In this document: positions 35,149-43,952 of the stretch, in pieces
How positions within the stretch are numbered: position 1 is the stretch's first letter
How the letters are laid out: each line of letters opens with the position of its first letter
Assembly (NCBI GenBank): GCA_027623815.1
Contig: JAQBUV010000005.1
Coordinates: forward strand, 1 to 60,664
From: Casp-Chloro-G3 sp002816715
GTDB lineage: Bacteria > Chloroflexota > Dehalococcoidia > Lucifugimonadales > UBA3495
DNA: 60,664 bases
Reading direction: 5' to 3'
Position numbers and translations under genes: made by a program
The notes under the pieces: model-generated
What the model was told of the DNA's origin: nothing
The model's input: only the letters and a program-made list of their open reading frames with translations
Database searches by the model: none

Positions 35149-35784
35149 ATGTCCGAGTTTAACTTCACCACATACTACGACTTTCGTTGACCCTTCGTAT
35201 ACAACGCAGCCGTGTGGCTGTCGAAGGTAAGAGAGACCACCGGACAGTCGGTGGATGTCGACTGGCAGCCCTTCTCGCTGGCCCAGGCCAATAGTGCGGA
35301 CAAGGGCGAGGATTTTAAAATCTGGGAGCAGCCGGGGATAATAGACGGTTCGGACACAGCGTTACTGGCTCACCGCGCTGGCTTGGCCGCCAAGCGTCAG
35401 GGTAAAGAGGCATTTGAGTCCTACTTGATGACCCTACTAAAGGCCCGCCACGAAGAGAAGAAAGACCTGACCGACCCGGCGGTGATCCACGATGCTGGGG
35501 TCGCTGCCGGCATCGACATGGGACAGTTCCAGGAGGACCTGCTCGATCCTGATCTGCTGCGGGAAATCGGCGAAAGCCACACCAAGGCCGTTGAAGAACA
35601 CGGCGCATTCGGTGTGCCGACCTATGTGTTCCCGGGCGGTGGCACGGCGTTCATCAAGATGTTCGTCCCCCCCGATGAACAGGCCGGAGCCATCTACAAC
35701 AACCTGAGCGAAATGGTCTCCACCCTGATGCACGTCGGCGAGGTCAAGCGGCCCCAGCCGCCCTGGCCCCACGGTGTTATCTAG
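35149..35784 (+). CDS. DsbA-family selenoprotein with in-frame TGA (Sec14)
   Basis: 211 residues if TGA at 35188-35190 is read as selenocysteine. The ATG 35149 has an ideal AGGAGGT 6 nt upstream. The first residues are MSEFNFTTYYDFRUPFVYN, where U14 takes the place of the first Cys in the DsbA/FrnE active site (DFxCPF). The second active-site Cys is Val (U-P-F-V), a monothiol-type site. Downstream it has the helical insert and the cis-Pro loop GVPTYVFPGG. Without recoding the protein would lose strand 1 and the active site. Cotranscribed with rnc and ftsY. Likely thiol-disulfide or glutathione-dependent redox protein (2-hydroxychromene-2-carboxylate isomerase/DsbA superfamily); substrate unknown. 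Confidence 0.85.
35191..35227 (+). promoter_or_regulatory. SECIS-like stem-loop after the TGA at 35188-35190
   Basis: Lower stem CCTTCG (35192-35197) pairs with CGAAGG (35222-35227). Upper stem CAGCC (35207-35211) pairs with GGCTG (35216-35220). The apical loop is GTGT, starting with G, 22-25 nt after the TGA, as expected for bacterial SECIS elements recognised by SelB. The internal loop is 9 nt on one side and 1 nt on the other. Confidence 0.75.
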
Positions 35785-35796
35785 GAAGATTATCGC

Positions 35797-36504
35797 TTGA
35801 GCACGGAACGATTAACTGAACGGTTAGAGGCTGTGCTGGGTTTGTCCTTCAATAACCAGGGCTTGTTACAACAGGCCCTGGTTCATGGTTCCTTTCTCAA
35901 CGAGCAGGGCGGCTCATCGCTAGATTCCTACGAGCGGATGGAGTTCTTGGGGGATGCCGTCTTGGAACTGGTGGTCTCAACCGAAATTTACCACCGGCTG
36001 CCTCAACTTCCAGAAGGGGGACTGACCAAAATCCGCGCCGGTCTGGTGTGCCGGGAAAGTCTGTCCCAAGCCGCCCAATCTATCAATCTGGGCAGCTTCC
36101 TGTCCCTGGGCAGGGGTGAGGAAGCCTCTGGCGGCAGGGAGCGGGACTCGATTCTGGAAGCGGCATTTGAAGCCCTGGTTGCCGCCATCTATCTGGACCA
36201 GGGATACGAACCAGCTCGCGGCTTCATACTGAAATCCTTGCACGACGCCCTGGCAGACGTTTGTCGGCGGGGTTCTTCGTTAGACAACCCCAAGTCGGCT
36301 CTGCAGGAATATATTCAAGGCCAGGGCAAGCCAGCGCCTCGTTATCAGCTGGTGTCGGCGGAAGGCCCCGATCACAGTCCAGTATTCACCGTGGAAGTCT
36401 TGGTCGGCGATCAGGTCATTGGTGCGGGACGGGGCGCCAAGAAGTCCGACGCTGAACGCGACGCCGCCCTGGATGCTTTGCAAAAATCCGCTATCCAACC
36501 GTAA
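35797..36504 (+). CDS. rnc: Ribonuclease III
   Basis: Double-strand-specific endoribonuclease for rRNA and mRNA processing. 235 residues: nuclease domain with ERMEFLGDAVLELVVS (about 48-63, signature with Glu and Asp metal ligands), then DSILEAAFEALVAAIYLDQGYE, and a dsRNA-binding domain from about 155 (NPKSALQEYIQGQGKPAPRYQLV) to GRGAKKSDAERDAALDAL. Starts at TTG behind AGGAAG, 12 nt after the selenoprotein stop. Confidence 0.96.
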   Translation: MSTERLTERLEAVLGLSFNNQGLLQQALVHGSFLNEQGGSSLDSYERMEFLGDAVLELVVSTEIYHRLPQLPEGGLTKIRAGLVCRESLSQAAQSINLGSFLSLGRGEEASGGRERDSILEAAFEALVAAIYLDQGYEPARGFILKSLHDALADVCRRGSSLDNPKSALQEYIQGQGKPAPRYQLVSAEGPDHSPVFTVEVLVGDQVIGAGRGAKKSDAERDAALDALQKSAIQP

Positions 36505-36565
36505 ACCCAGAATACCGAGGACAACGGCCCTCGCATTCCCCGACGGTAAGTAAGATAATAATGCC

Positions 36566-37522
36566 ATGTTTAGCATCTTCAAACGCAATCGCGCCGAAAA
36601 CAAAAAGCAGACCGATGAAGGCGTCAAGCGCAGTCGGGAACGCTGGTTTGGCAAGGTCTTGGGCCTGCTACGTTCTTCCCGGCTGGATGACTCAGTGTGG
36701 GATGAATTAGAGGAAATCCTGATATCCGCCGATGTGGGTGTCGAGACTTCATTGGGCATCATCGAAGAGTTAAAATCCCAGGTCAAAGACCAACGTATTG
36801 AAGACCCGGAGCAGGCTTTTGAGAAGCTCAAGGAAACCTTGGCCCAGGGATTTGGCTCAAATAATTCCAGCGACGTATGGCTGGACAACGATGATGAACC
36901 CCGGCCCTACGTGATCTTGATGGTGGGAGTTAATGGCGTTGGCAAGACCACCAGCATCGCCAAGCTGGCCTACCACTTCAAGCGGGCGGGCAAGAAGGTG
37001 GTGCTGGGCGCAGCGGACACCTTCCGCGCCGCCGCTGAGGAACAGTTGGAAATCCTTGGTGAGCGCGTGGGCGTAGATGTTATCAGTCACAGTCCCGGCG
37101 CTGACCCCGGAGCGGTGGCTTACGACGCTTATCAGGCTGCCAAAGCCCGCAACGCCGACGTGCTGATTATCGACACCGCCGGACGTTTGCACACCAAGTC
37201 TAACTTAATGGAAGAGTTGAAGAAGGTGCATCGGGTGATCGCCCGCCTGGAACCCACCGCTCCCCACCAGGTGCTGCTGACCCTGGACGCCACCACCGGA
37301 CACAATGGTCTGGCCCAAGCCAAGTCCTTCAAGGACTCGGTCAATTGCACTGGCATCTTCTTGTCCAAGTTGGACGGTACCGCCCGGGGTGGCATCGCCT
37401 TGGCAATCCAGCAGGAACTACAGGTGCCCATACTGTTCATCGGCACCGGAGAATCGTTGGATGATATGGCTCCCTTCGACGCTAAGGACTTTGTGGACGC
37501 TTTACTTGCCCCGGTGTCCTAG
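36566..37522 (+). CDS. ftsY: Signal recognition particle receptor FtsY
   Basis: Docks ribosome-SRP complexes at the membrane. 318 residues: a short acidic/basic N-terminal region rather than the long A domain, then the N domain and GTPase: GVNGVGKTTSIAKLA (P-loop, about 119-134), DTFRAAAEEQLE, LIIDTAGRLHTKSNLMEELKK, LTLDATTGHNGL, FLSKLDGTARGG and IGTGESLDDMAPFD. Typical rnc-ftsY neighbourhood, without smc. Confidence 0.96.
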   Translation: MFSIFKRNRAENKKQTDEGVKRSRERWFGKVLGLLRSSRLDDSVWDELEEILISADVGVETSLGIIEELKSQVKDQRIEDPEQAFEKLKETLAQGFGSNNSSDVWLDNDDEPRPYVILMVGVNGVGKTTSIAKLAYHFKRAGKKVVLGAADTFRAAAEEQLEILGERVGVDVISHSPGADPGAVAYDAYQAAKARNADVLIIDTAGRLHTKSNLMEELKKVHRVIARLEPTAPHQVLLTLDATTGHNGLAQAKSFKDSVNCTGIFLSKLDGTARGGIALAIQQELQVPILFIGTGESLDDMAPFDAKDFVDALLAPVS

Positions 37523-37605
37523 CTTATTCCGGCTGGATTTCTCCGGGTTATCGCCCTGCTTCCCTCGATGCCTGCACCCCTTAATCAGCCCCAAGAGTAG
37601 CTGGC

Positions 37606-39990
37606 TTGATTGACGCCCTGGTCTGGTTCACCGCTATTGAGTTTCTGGGACTGCTGGCCTTTCCGCTGGCTTTCCTCCTCTTCAGCAGACTGCCCGACCG
37701 GGGCTACGCCTTCGCCAAACCGCTGGCCCTGGTGCTGGTGTCCTACCTGCTATGGATGCTGGGGCTGACCCAGTTCATCCCCAATTCCCCGGTTACCATC
37801 CTGGCCATTCTGCTGGCAATGCTGGTCATTTCAGGTTGGCTGCTGCGCCGTCATAAAACCGAGATACTCCGATTCCTGCGCTCAGAATGGAAAACGATCC
37901 TGATGGCTGAAGCGGTTTTCCTGGGCTTCTTTGTTTTCTGGCTGTTGATAGTTTCCGACGCTCCCGCCATCAACCACACCGAAAAACCTATGGATTTCGC
38001 GTTCCTGAACGCCATCCTGCAAAGTTCATCCTTCCCGCCGGAAGACCCCTGGCTGGCCGGGCACTCCATCAGCTACTACTACTTCGGTCATTTCATGATG
38101 GCCACTATCACGAAACTGACGGCGGTGCCTTCGCCGGTGGGTTACAACCTGGCGGTGGCCCTGGTGCCGGCATTATTGGCGATGGGAGTTTTTGGGCTGG
38201 TGTACAACTTGATACGGCTCTCCGGCGGCCGGGCCAGAGCAGCGATGAGTTTTGGCCTGGTCGCCACCGCCTTGCTGATTCTGATCGGCAATCTGGAAGG
38301 CACACTTGAACTGGCGAACGCTCAAGGTTGGGGCAACGATGGCTTTTGGCAGTGGGTTGGCATCAAAGGGCTGGAGGGGGCTGCCTCCGCCAGTCCGGGC
38401 GCGTTCCCGGAACAGTCCTGGTGGTGGTGGCGGGCCACGCGGGTAATCGACACCCTGAGCGGCGGCCAAAGCCTGGATTACACCATCACTGAGTTTCCCT
38501 TCTTTTCCTTTATTTTGGGTGACCTGCACCCCCACATGGTAAGTCTGCCCTTCCTGGTGATGTTCCTGGGAGCGTCCCTCAACATTTTCCAGACGCCAGA
38601 GCGGCTTGGCCTGGGCTGGCTGCTGCGGCATCCGTTGGAGTCAGTAATAGTTGCTTTGCTCCTGGGATCGCTGGCCTTCATCAACGCCTGGGACTTTCCG
38701 GTGTTCGCCGCCATCTTGGCGCTGGTGATCTTCGTCAAAGCATACCGGCCAAGCGGGCTAATGTTCGGCAAACAAGTGACCAACCCACTGGCCAGTGCGG
38801 CATCAAATACCCTGGTGACGATGGCCCCTATCGCCGCGATGGCGGTGCTCCTGTTCCTCCCTTTCTATCAAGGGTTCAGCAGTCAGGCGTCTGGAATTCT
38901 ACCCGTCACCGGCCCGGGCACCAGACCGTTTCTATTTTTTCTGGTGATGGGCCTCTTCGCACTGCTGGCAATTACCTTCCTGTTGAAGCAGCTTCCCGGA
39001 GTGAACCGTCCATCTGCGAAACAGGCTCCCATCATCCTGCTGGTGGCGTTGCTTTCAGTAGTCCCGTTGCTGTTGTGGGTATTGAGTGTGGCGGTGGCAG
39101 CCCTGATTACTGGTGACGGTACCGGAATTGCGTCCACAATTGGGGGCCGGATACCGTTGGTTCTACCCGGGTTGATCATCGCAAGCCTGGCCGCATTCAG
39201 CGCGTTGCAGCGAGTCAGCCATAACTCGAATCCCACGACTGCTTTTCCGTTGTTGTTGCTGGCGACATCCTTCTATTTATTGGTGGGCGCAGAGCTGTTT
39301 TTTGTGGTTGACCTCTTTGGAAATCGCATGAACACCGTCTTCAAGGTATACTTTCAGTCTTGGCTTTTGCTGGCGGTGGTTGGCGCTTACGGGTTGTACT
39401 ACTGGCGGGCGCACTGGGATTCCAGCAGCGTAGCTGTGAAGACACTCCAGTATGGTTGGTCGGGAGTGGTAGTGATTCTAGTGGCTGCATCGCTTTACTA
39501 CTCGGTGGGAGCGGTGATCAACCGAACGGGAATAACTTCCAGCAGCTATAGCTTTTCCGGCAAGACGTTGGACGGGCTGGCGTTTCTGAACCGTAGCGAC
39601 CCGGGTGAGTACGAAGCGGTGGTCTGGTTGAGGGATACGGCGGACAAAGGACGCATCGTCGAGGCGGTGGGCGGTGATTATTCCGACTACGGCCGGATTT
39701 CCTCCAGCACCGGATTGCCCACCATCCTGGGGTGGCCAGGGCACGAGCAACAATGGCGGGGGACTAGCAATCTGCATGAGGGGCGGGCCGAGGACGTGGC
39801 GAGCATCTATCAAAGCAACAATGCGGAGGAAGTGCTTCGATTGCTGAGCAAATATGGTGCCAAGTACGTGTATGTAGGGAGTCGTGAGCGCGCCAGCTAC
39901 GGCGGCACCGGAATGACCGATTTCACCAGCTTTATGAGAACCGCCTTTGCAGCCCCGGGCGTAGTAATCTACGAGAGAGCCCAAAATTAG
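37606..39990 (+). CDS. DUF2298 (Chlor_Arch_YYY) polytopic membrane protein
   Basis: 794 residues, stand-alone version of the C-terminal half of the 1500-residue protein at 87-4589. The tyrosine cluster ISYYYFGHFMMA is near residue 155; also typical are ITEFPFFSFILGDLHPHM, a middle run of helices and a C-terminal soluble stretch resembling glycosyltransferase lumenal domains (LNRSDPGEYEAVVWLRDTA). Starts at TTG with a poor ribosome binding site. Likely a membrane glycosyltransferase or export-associated protein of the cell-surface glycan system formed with the next genes. Confidence 0.85.
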   Translation: MIDALVWFTAIEFLGLLAFPLAFLLFSRLPDRGYAFAKPLALVLVSYLLWMLGLTQFIPNSPVTILAILLAMLVISGWLLRRHKTEILRFLRSEWKTILMAEAVFLGFFVFWLLIVSDAPAINHTEKPMDFAFLNAILQSSSFPPEDPWLAGHSISYYYFGHFMMATITKLTAVPSPVGYNLAVALVPALLAMGVFGLVYNLIRLSGGRARAAMSFGLVATALLILIGNLEGTLELANAQGWGNDGFWQWVGIKGLEGAASASPGAFPEQSWWWWRATRVIDTLSGGQSLDYTITEFPFFSFILGDLHPHMVSLPFLVMFLGASLNIFQTPERLGLGWLLRHPLESVIVALLLGSLAFINAWDFPVFAAILALVIFVKAYRPSGLMFGKQVTNPLASAASNTLVTMAPIAAMAVLLFLPFYQGFSSQASGILPVTGPGTRPFLFFLVMGLFALLAITFLLKQLPGVNRPSAKQAPIILLVALLSVVPLLLWVLSVAVAALITGDGTGIASTIGGRIPLVLPGLIIASLAAFSALQRVSHNSNPTTAFPLLLLATSFYLLVGAELFFVVDLFGNRMNTVFKVYFQSWLLLAVVGAYGLYYWRAHWDSSSVAVKTLQYGWSGVVVILVAASLYYSVGAVINRTGITSSSYSFSGKTLDGLAFLNRSDPGEYEAVVWLRDTADKGRIVEAVGGDYSDYGRISSSTGLPTILGWPGHEQQWRGTSNLHEGRAEDVASIYQSNNAEEVLRLLSKYGAKYVYVGSRERASYGGTGMTDFTSFMRTAFAAPGVVIYERAQN

Positions 39991-40090
39991 CCGCGGAGGG
40001 ACCACCGGTAGATTCTCATTGAACCAGACTCGCGCTGGCGTATTTCATATCTGGCGTTGTAAAAACTCTCGGCTCCAGGGGAGTTTCCTC

Positions 40091-40176
40091 CGTCGCTCCG
40101 GCGCAAGCCGGAGTCCAGAAACGGCTCCTGGTTGGTGGCGAAACGCCACAGGATTCCGGCGTTGGCCGGAATTACG
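40091..40176. repeat. REP-pair (BIME-like) element between DUF2298 and Agl23-like genes
   Basis: Two hairpins with related sequence: CTCCGGC-GCAA-GCCGGAG (40096-40113) and ATTCCGGC-GTTG-GCCGGAAT (40153-40172). Each carries flanks that are inverted copies of each other (CGTCGCTCCGGC... and ...GCCGGAATTACG). A third small hairpin TGGCG-AAA-CGCCA lies between. Same structure as bacterial REP/BIME elements. The remaining parts of the 39991-40232 gap show no other feature. Confidence 0.8.
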
Positions 40177-40232
40177 CCGTTCAGGACTTCGGCAGATATT
40201 TGAACAAAGGACAGGTTTAGGACTGAAACAAT

Positions 40233-42782
40233 TTGCCCCGCTTACTTAGCAAAAAATATTGGAGAGGCAGAATCGGCTGGCTGGAAGTCAGCTTCTTGAT
40301 ATTGCTGGCCACCGCCCTGGCGATGCGTCTTTGGGAACTGGGCGGACGCGCAATGCACTACGACGAGGCCATCCACCTTCACTACGCCTGGAAATTATCC
40401 AATCTGGAAGAGTACATCCATTCACCCTGGATGCACGGGCCATTCCAGATCGAATTTGTCGCCCTCATTTTTGGCATTTTCGGCGATACTGAATTCACTT
40501 CCAGGATAGGCTACGTTTTGTTCGGGGTTGCCCTGGTCGCGTTGCCCTATTTCCTGCGCCAGCATCTAGGACCGATTGGCTCCTTGTTTACCGCTATTAT
40601 GTTAACTGCGTCGCCCGTACTACTTTACTTCAGTCGATTTGGGCGCAACGACATCATCATGGTTTTTTGGGCCACGGCCCTGCTGGTACTGATGTGGCGG
40701 TACATCCACGAAGAGAAAAACCGATATTTGTACCTGGCATCGGCAATACTGGCCTTCATGTTTGCCACCAAGGAGACCGCCTATTTCATCGTGTTAATTT
40801 TTGGCGCATTAACGTTTTTCCTGGCGATTCCCCAGATAGCGCCAGTATTTTTCGGGCGAGCCAGAGTATCGCAATTGACCGGGCCAGCGGCATTCTTTCT
40901 GCTGATATTTACGCTGACATTGCCCCAATGGTCGGCAGTAGCGGGTCTGTTTCAGAGTTTGGTCGGACTGACCCTGGTCAACCCGGACGGTGTCGCTGGC
41001 GGTATAGTCGGCGCACCGCACTGGGCCGGGCCTATGGTGCTACTGCCGGTGTATTCCCCTCCAGCGTGGCTCCACGCCGTGCCCGCAATGGTTTTGGTCG
41101 TCGGGTTGCTTTGGCTGAGCAAATCCAGCGGATGGTCGGCAAAGTCGCTGTTGCCCAGAGTTGTCGCGCCGTTGGCGGCATCGGCGGCGGTGGTCTTGGC
41201 TATGTACCGGCCTTTGGGCCAAGTAATATCGCCAGAAAACCCTCCCTGGTTAGTTGACATTCCTCTAGCTGGCGCGCTGGTAGTCATCGCCATCGGCATT
41301 TTCTTGATACGACAACACCCCTGGCAAAGGAGTCTGGCACTGATTCTTGGCCCGGCGGCTTCAATATTAATCTATGCCGCCCTGTTCACTCCGGTGGTTA
41401 ACGTAGGCTCTGTGGTACGAAACGTGTTGCCCTCGGGCATCCCGGTGGACACCTCGCTCAATGGAGTTCCGGTCAACTTCATTGTGGCGGGAGGCATCCT
41501 GACGGTTGCCCTGGTAGTCTCCGCAGTGCTGGGTTTGGCCTGGCGGGGAGGAGTCTGGCTGGTCTGCGCCGCTATTTTCTATCTGGAGTGGCTGACCCTG
41601 TATACCACCATCTACACCAACTGGGCCGGGGCGTTCAGCGGGGTCTGGCAGGGTATGGGCTACTGGATTGCCCAGCAGGAAGTCGCCCGGGGCAACCAGC
41701 CCTGGTATTACTACTTTGTCGGACTTTCGGTGTACGAGCTACTGCCGGTGCTGTTCGGCGGTGTTGGGGCTGTCTATTTTCTCAAGAAGGGCGACATCTT
41801 CGGTCTGGCACTGATGTTTTGGGCCGGGCTGAGCCTGCTAGCCTACACCATCGCCAGCGAGAAGATGCCCTGGCTACTGGTGAATATTACCGTGCCCTTC
41901 ATTTTGCTAGCGGGCAAGTACCTCGGCGAACTGTTTGAGCGAGTCCGCTGGCGAGAAGCTCTTGCAAGGGGGACGGTTTTACTGTTGGTTCTGACGCCTG
42001 TGGGAGTAATCGGCGGCGCCTACATCTTGAGGAGTTATGTAGATATCGACGCTGAATTCTCCAGCGTCCAATGGCTGGCCTTAGCTGGCCTGGCCGCTTT
42101 GGCGGTGTTGTGCGCCCTGCTGGTCAGGCTCGGCCGCCCGCAATCGGGGGTGGCGATGATCGGCATTGGCGCTGCGGCACTACTGCTGGCTTTTGGAACC
42201 TGGGCCGCCCTCCGCGCCGCCTATACCTTTGATGACTCCCACCCAGAAATTCTGGCGTACGCTCAGGGCAGCGCCGATCTGCCCCAGACCTACCAGAATC
42301 TAAAGCAAGACGCCCTCCTTTCGACGGCAGAGAATGGCCCGGTCAAGGTGGACTATGACCTTTGGTATCCCTTCCAGTGGTACGTCCGCGATGAGGCCAG
42401 CGACGACGCGTTAAGATTCGCCTGTTTTAAGGACTCGAAGGAGGCCGACTGGAACGACAGTTGCAATCCCGCTTCTGAAATCTCCGACTCGGCTGCCCTC
42501 TTGTTGACCTCGTCCCATATCAGCGACGACTCCCAACTTCTGGACCGCTACGAGAAGTCGGGGCCGATGAGAAATTTGCTCTGGTTTCCCGAAAGCTACC
42601 GCCGACCGGCCGAGAATCGGCAATCGGAAGGCCCGGCTGAAGAGCTGTCCAGGGACTTTGCATTCTTCAGGGACATCGCCAGCAGCCGTGAAGCCTGGCA
42701 GAAGGCCCTCAACTACATTCTGTTCCGAGACCTGGAACGGGACTGGTATAACTCGGAATATTACAGTTATACCCGTAAATGA
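40233..42782 (+). CDS. Agl23-like (TIGR03663) membrane glycosyltransferase-family protein
   Basis: 849 residues. Matches the TIGR03663 pattern: WELGGRAMHYDEAIHLHYAWKL (acidic DE near the first helix, about 36-57), YFSRFGRNDIIMVFWATALLVL, FMFATKETAYFIVLIFG, then many helices and a C-terminal soluble domain (about 690-849). This family is found in Chloroflexota and archaea, where it is linked to lipid-bound oligosaccharide flipping or transfer. Starts at TTG. Next come an AglD-like flippase and an FAD oxidoreductase; the four make a probable surface-glycan cassette. Confidence 0.85.
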   Translation: MPRLLSKKYWRGRIGWLEVSFLILLATALAMRLWELGGRAMHYDEAIHLHYAWKLSNLEEYIHSPWMHGPFQIEFVALIFGIFGDTEFTSRIGYVLFGVALVALPYFLRQHLGPIGSLFTAIMLTASPVLLYFSRFGRNDIIMVFWATALLVLMWRYIHEEKNRYLYLASAILAFMFATKETAYFIVLIFGALTFFLAIPQIAPVFFGRARVSQLTGPAAFFLLIFTLTLPQWSAVAGLFQSLVGLTLVNPDGVAGGIVGAPHWAGPMVLLPVYSPPAWLHAVPAMVLVVGLLWLSKSSGWSAKSLLPRVVAPLAASAAVVLAMYRPLGQVISPENPPWLVDIPLAGALVVIAIGIFLIRQHPWQRSLALILGPAASILIYAALFTPVVNVGSVVRNVLPSGIPVDTSLNGVPVNFIVAGGILTVALVVSAVLGLAWRGGVWLVCAAIFYLEWLTLYTTIYTNWAGAFSGVWQGMGYWIAQQEVARGNQPWYYYFVGLSVYELLPVLFGGVGAVYFLKKGDIFGLALMFWAGLSLLAYTIASEKMPWLLVNITVPFILLAGKYLGELFERVRWREALARGTVLLLVLTPVGVIGGAYILRSYVDIDAEFSSVQWLALAGLAALAVLCALLVRLGRPQSGVAMIGIGAAALLLAFGTWAALRAAYTFDDSHPEILAYAQGSADLPQTYQNLKQDALLSTAENGPVKVDYDLWYPFQWYVRDEASDDALRFACFKDSKEADWNDSCNPASEISDSAALLLTSSHISDDSQLLDRYEKSGPMRNLLWFPESYRRPAENRQSEGPAEELSRDFAFFRDIASSREAWQKALNYILFRDLERDWYNSEYYSYTRK

Positions 42783-42854
42783 TGCGCTTTGCCGGGCTAA
42801 GGGGGCAGCGCCTGTGGGATAATATCTGGGTCGAGTAATCAAGGATAGTCTCAA

Positions 42855-43952
42855 TTGAACATTAACAACTGGCGATTGTGGCTGGGCATCGGGATCAGTG
42901 TACTTTTCCTGCTCCTGCTGGCTTACAACGTAGACCTGAATGAAATAGCCACTTCGCTGGCCGAAGCCAATTACCTGTACGCGGTGCCGGCCATCGGACT
43001 CTATTTTGTGGCGGTATACTTTCGCTCAATCCGCTGGCGGTTCCTGTTGTCACCGCTGGCCACGGTGCCGGTCAACCGACTGTATCCAGTGGTGGTGATC
43101 GGCTACATGGCTAACAACCTGATGCCCGCCCGATTGGGGGAACTGGTACGGTCTTACTACCTGGAGCGTCGGGAGAACGTTAGCGGAAGCTCAGCGTTGG
43201 CGACCATCGCCATCGAACGAGTCTACGACGGTGTAACCCTGCTGGCCTTTGCCGCGATATCCGCGCCCATCTTATTGCTGCTGGGCATGTTCGACGGGGC
43301 CAGCGAGGCATACCGCACTACCGCCATCGCTCTGGCCATTGGAGTAGTTGGCCTGTTCCTGACCGCCTTGGCGGTGTTGACCTTCGCCACTTTCCCCTGG
43401 TTCTTGCGCCTGTTGGATTTGGCGTTGAGGGCGGTCCCTTCAGTGATTCGGCCCAAAGCCCGTCATCTGGCGATAAGCTTTATCGGCGGGCTGAGCGTGC
43501 TCAGTTCTCCCCGAAAGCACCTGGCGGTGTTCGCTCTTTCCCTGCCAGTTTGGCTACTGGAAGGGGCAATGTATTTCCTGATCAGCTATTCCTTTGGTAT
43601 TGACAGCTACTTTGACTCTTTTTGGATTCTGTTGCTGGCGATGCTGCTGCTGACCGCCACCTCCAATTTGGCCAGCGCGCTGCCCACCAGCGTCGGCGGT
43701 ATTGGACCCTTTGAGTTGGCCGCCCAACAGACGCTGGTGGTACTAGGCGTAGGGGCGTCGGTAGGCGCGGTTTACGCCGGATTCCTGCATGTGATCGCGC
43801 TATGGCTGCCGGTAAATCTAGTCGGCCTGGTGCTGCTTTGGAAGCAAAATCTCTCGTTGCGGGGACTGGCGGACGCCCCTCCTAAGGCCAGTGCCGAATC
43901 GCCTCGAGGGTATGGCGGCAGACTACCCATTGCCAGCGAGGATACTCCGTGA
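42855..43952 (+). CDS. AglD/UPF0104-like flippase-type membrane protein
   Basis: 365 residues, about eight or nine helices. LPG_synthase_TM/UPF0104 pattern: LLLLAYNVDLNEIATSLAEANYLY, the NNLMPARLGELVRSYYLERRENVSGSSALATIAIERVYDGVTLL stretch with RLGE and ERVYD motifs, and NLASALPTSVGGIGPFELAAQQTLVVLGV. Homologues move lipid-linked sugars or lysyl-lipids. Starts at TTG; its TGA overlaps the next GTG (GTGA), so they are translationally coupled. Confidence 0.87.
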   Translation: MNINNWRLWLGIGISVLFLLLLAYNVDLNEIATSLAEANYLYAVPAIGLYFVAVYFRSIRWRFLLSPLATVPVNRLYPVVVIGYMANNLMPARLGELVRSYYLERRENVSGSSALATIAIERVYDGVTLLAFAAISAPILLLLGMFDGASEAYRTTAIALAIGVVGLFLTALAVLTFATFPWFLRLLDLALRAVPSVIRPKARHLAISFIGGLSVLSSPRKHLAVFALSLPVWLLEGAMYFLISYSFGIDSYFDSFWILLLAMLLLTATSNLASALPTSVGGIGPFELAAQQTLVVLGVGASVGAVYAGFLHVIALWLPVNLVGLVLLWKQNLSLRGLADAPPKASAESPRGYGGRLPIASEDTP

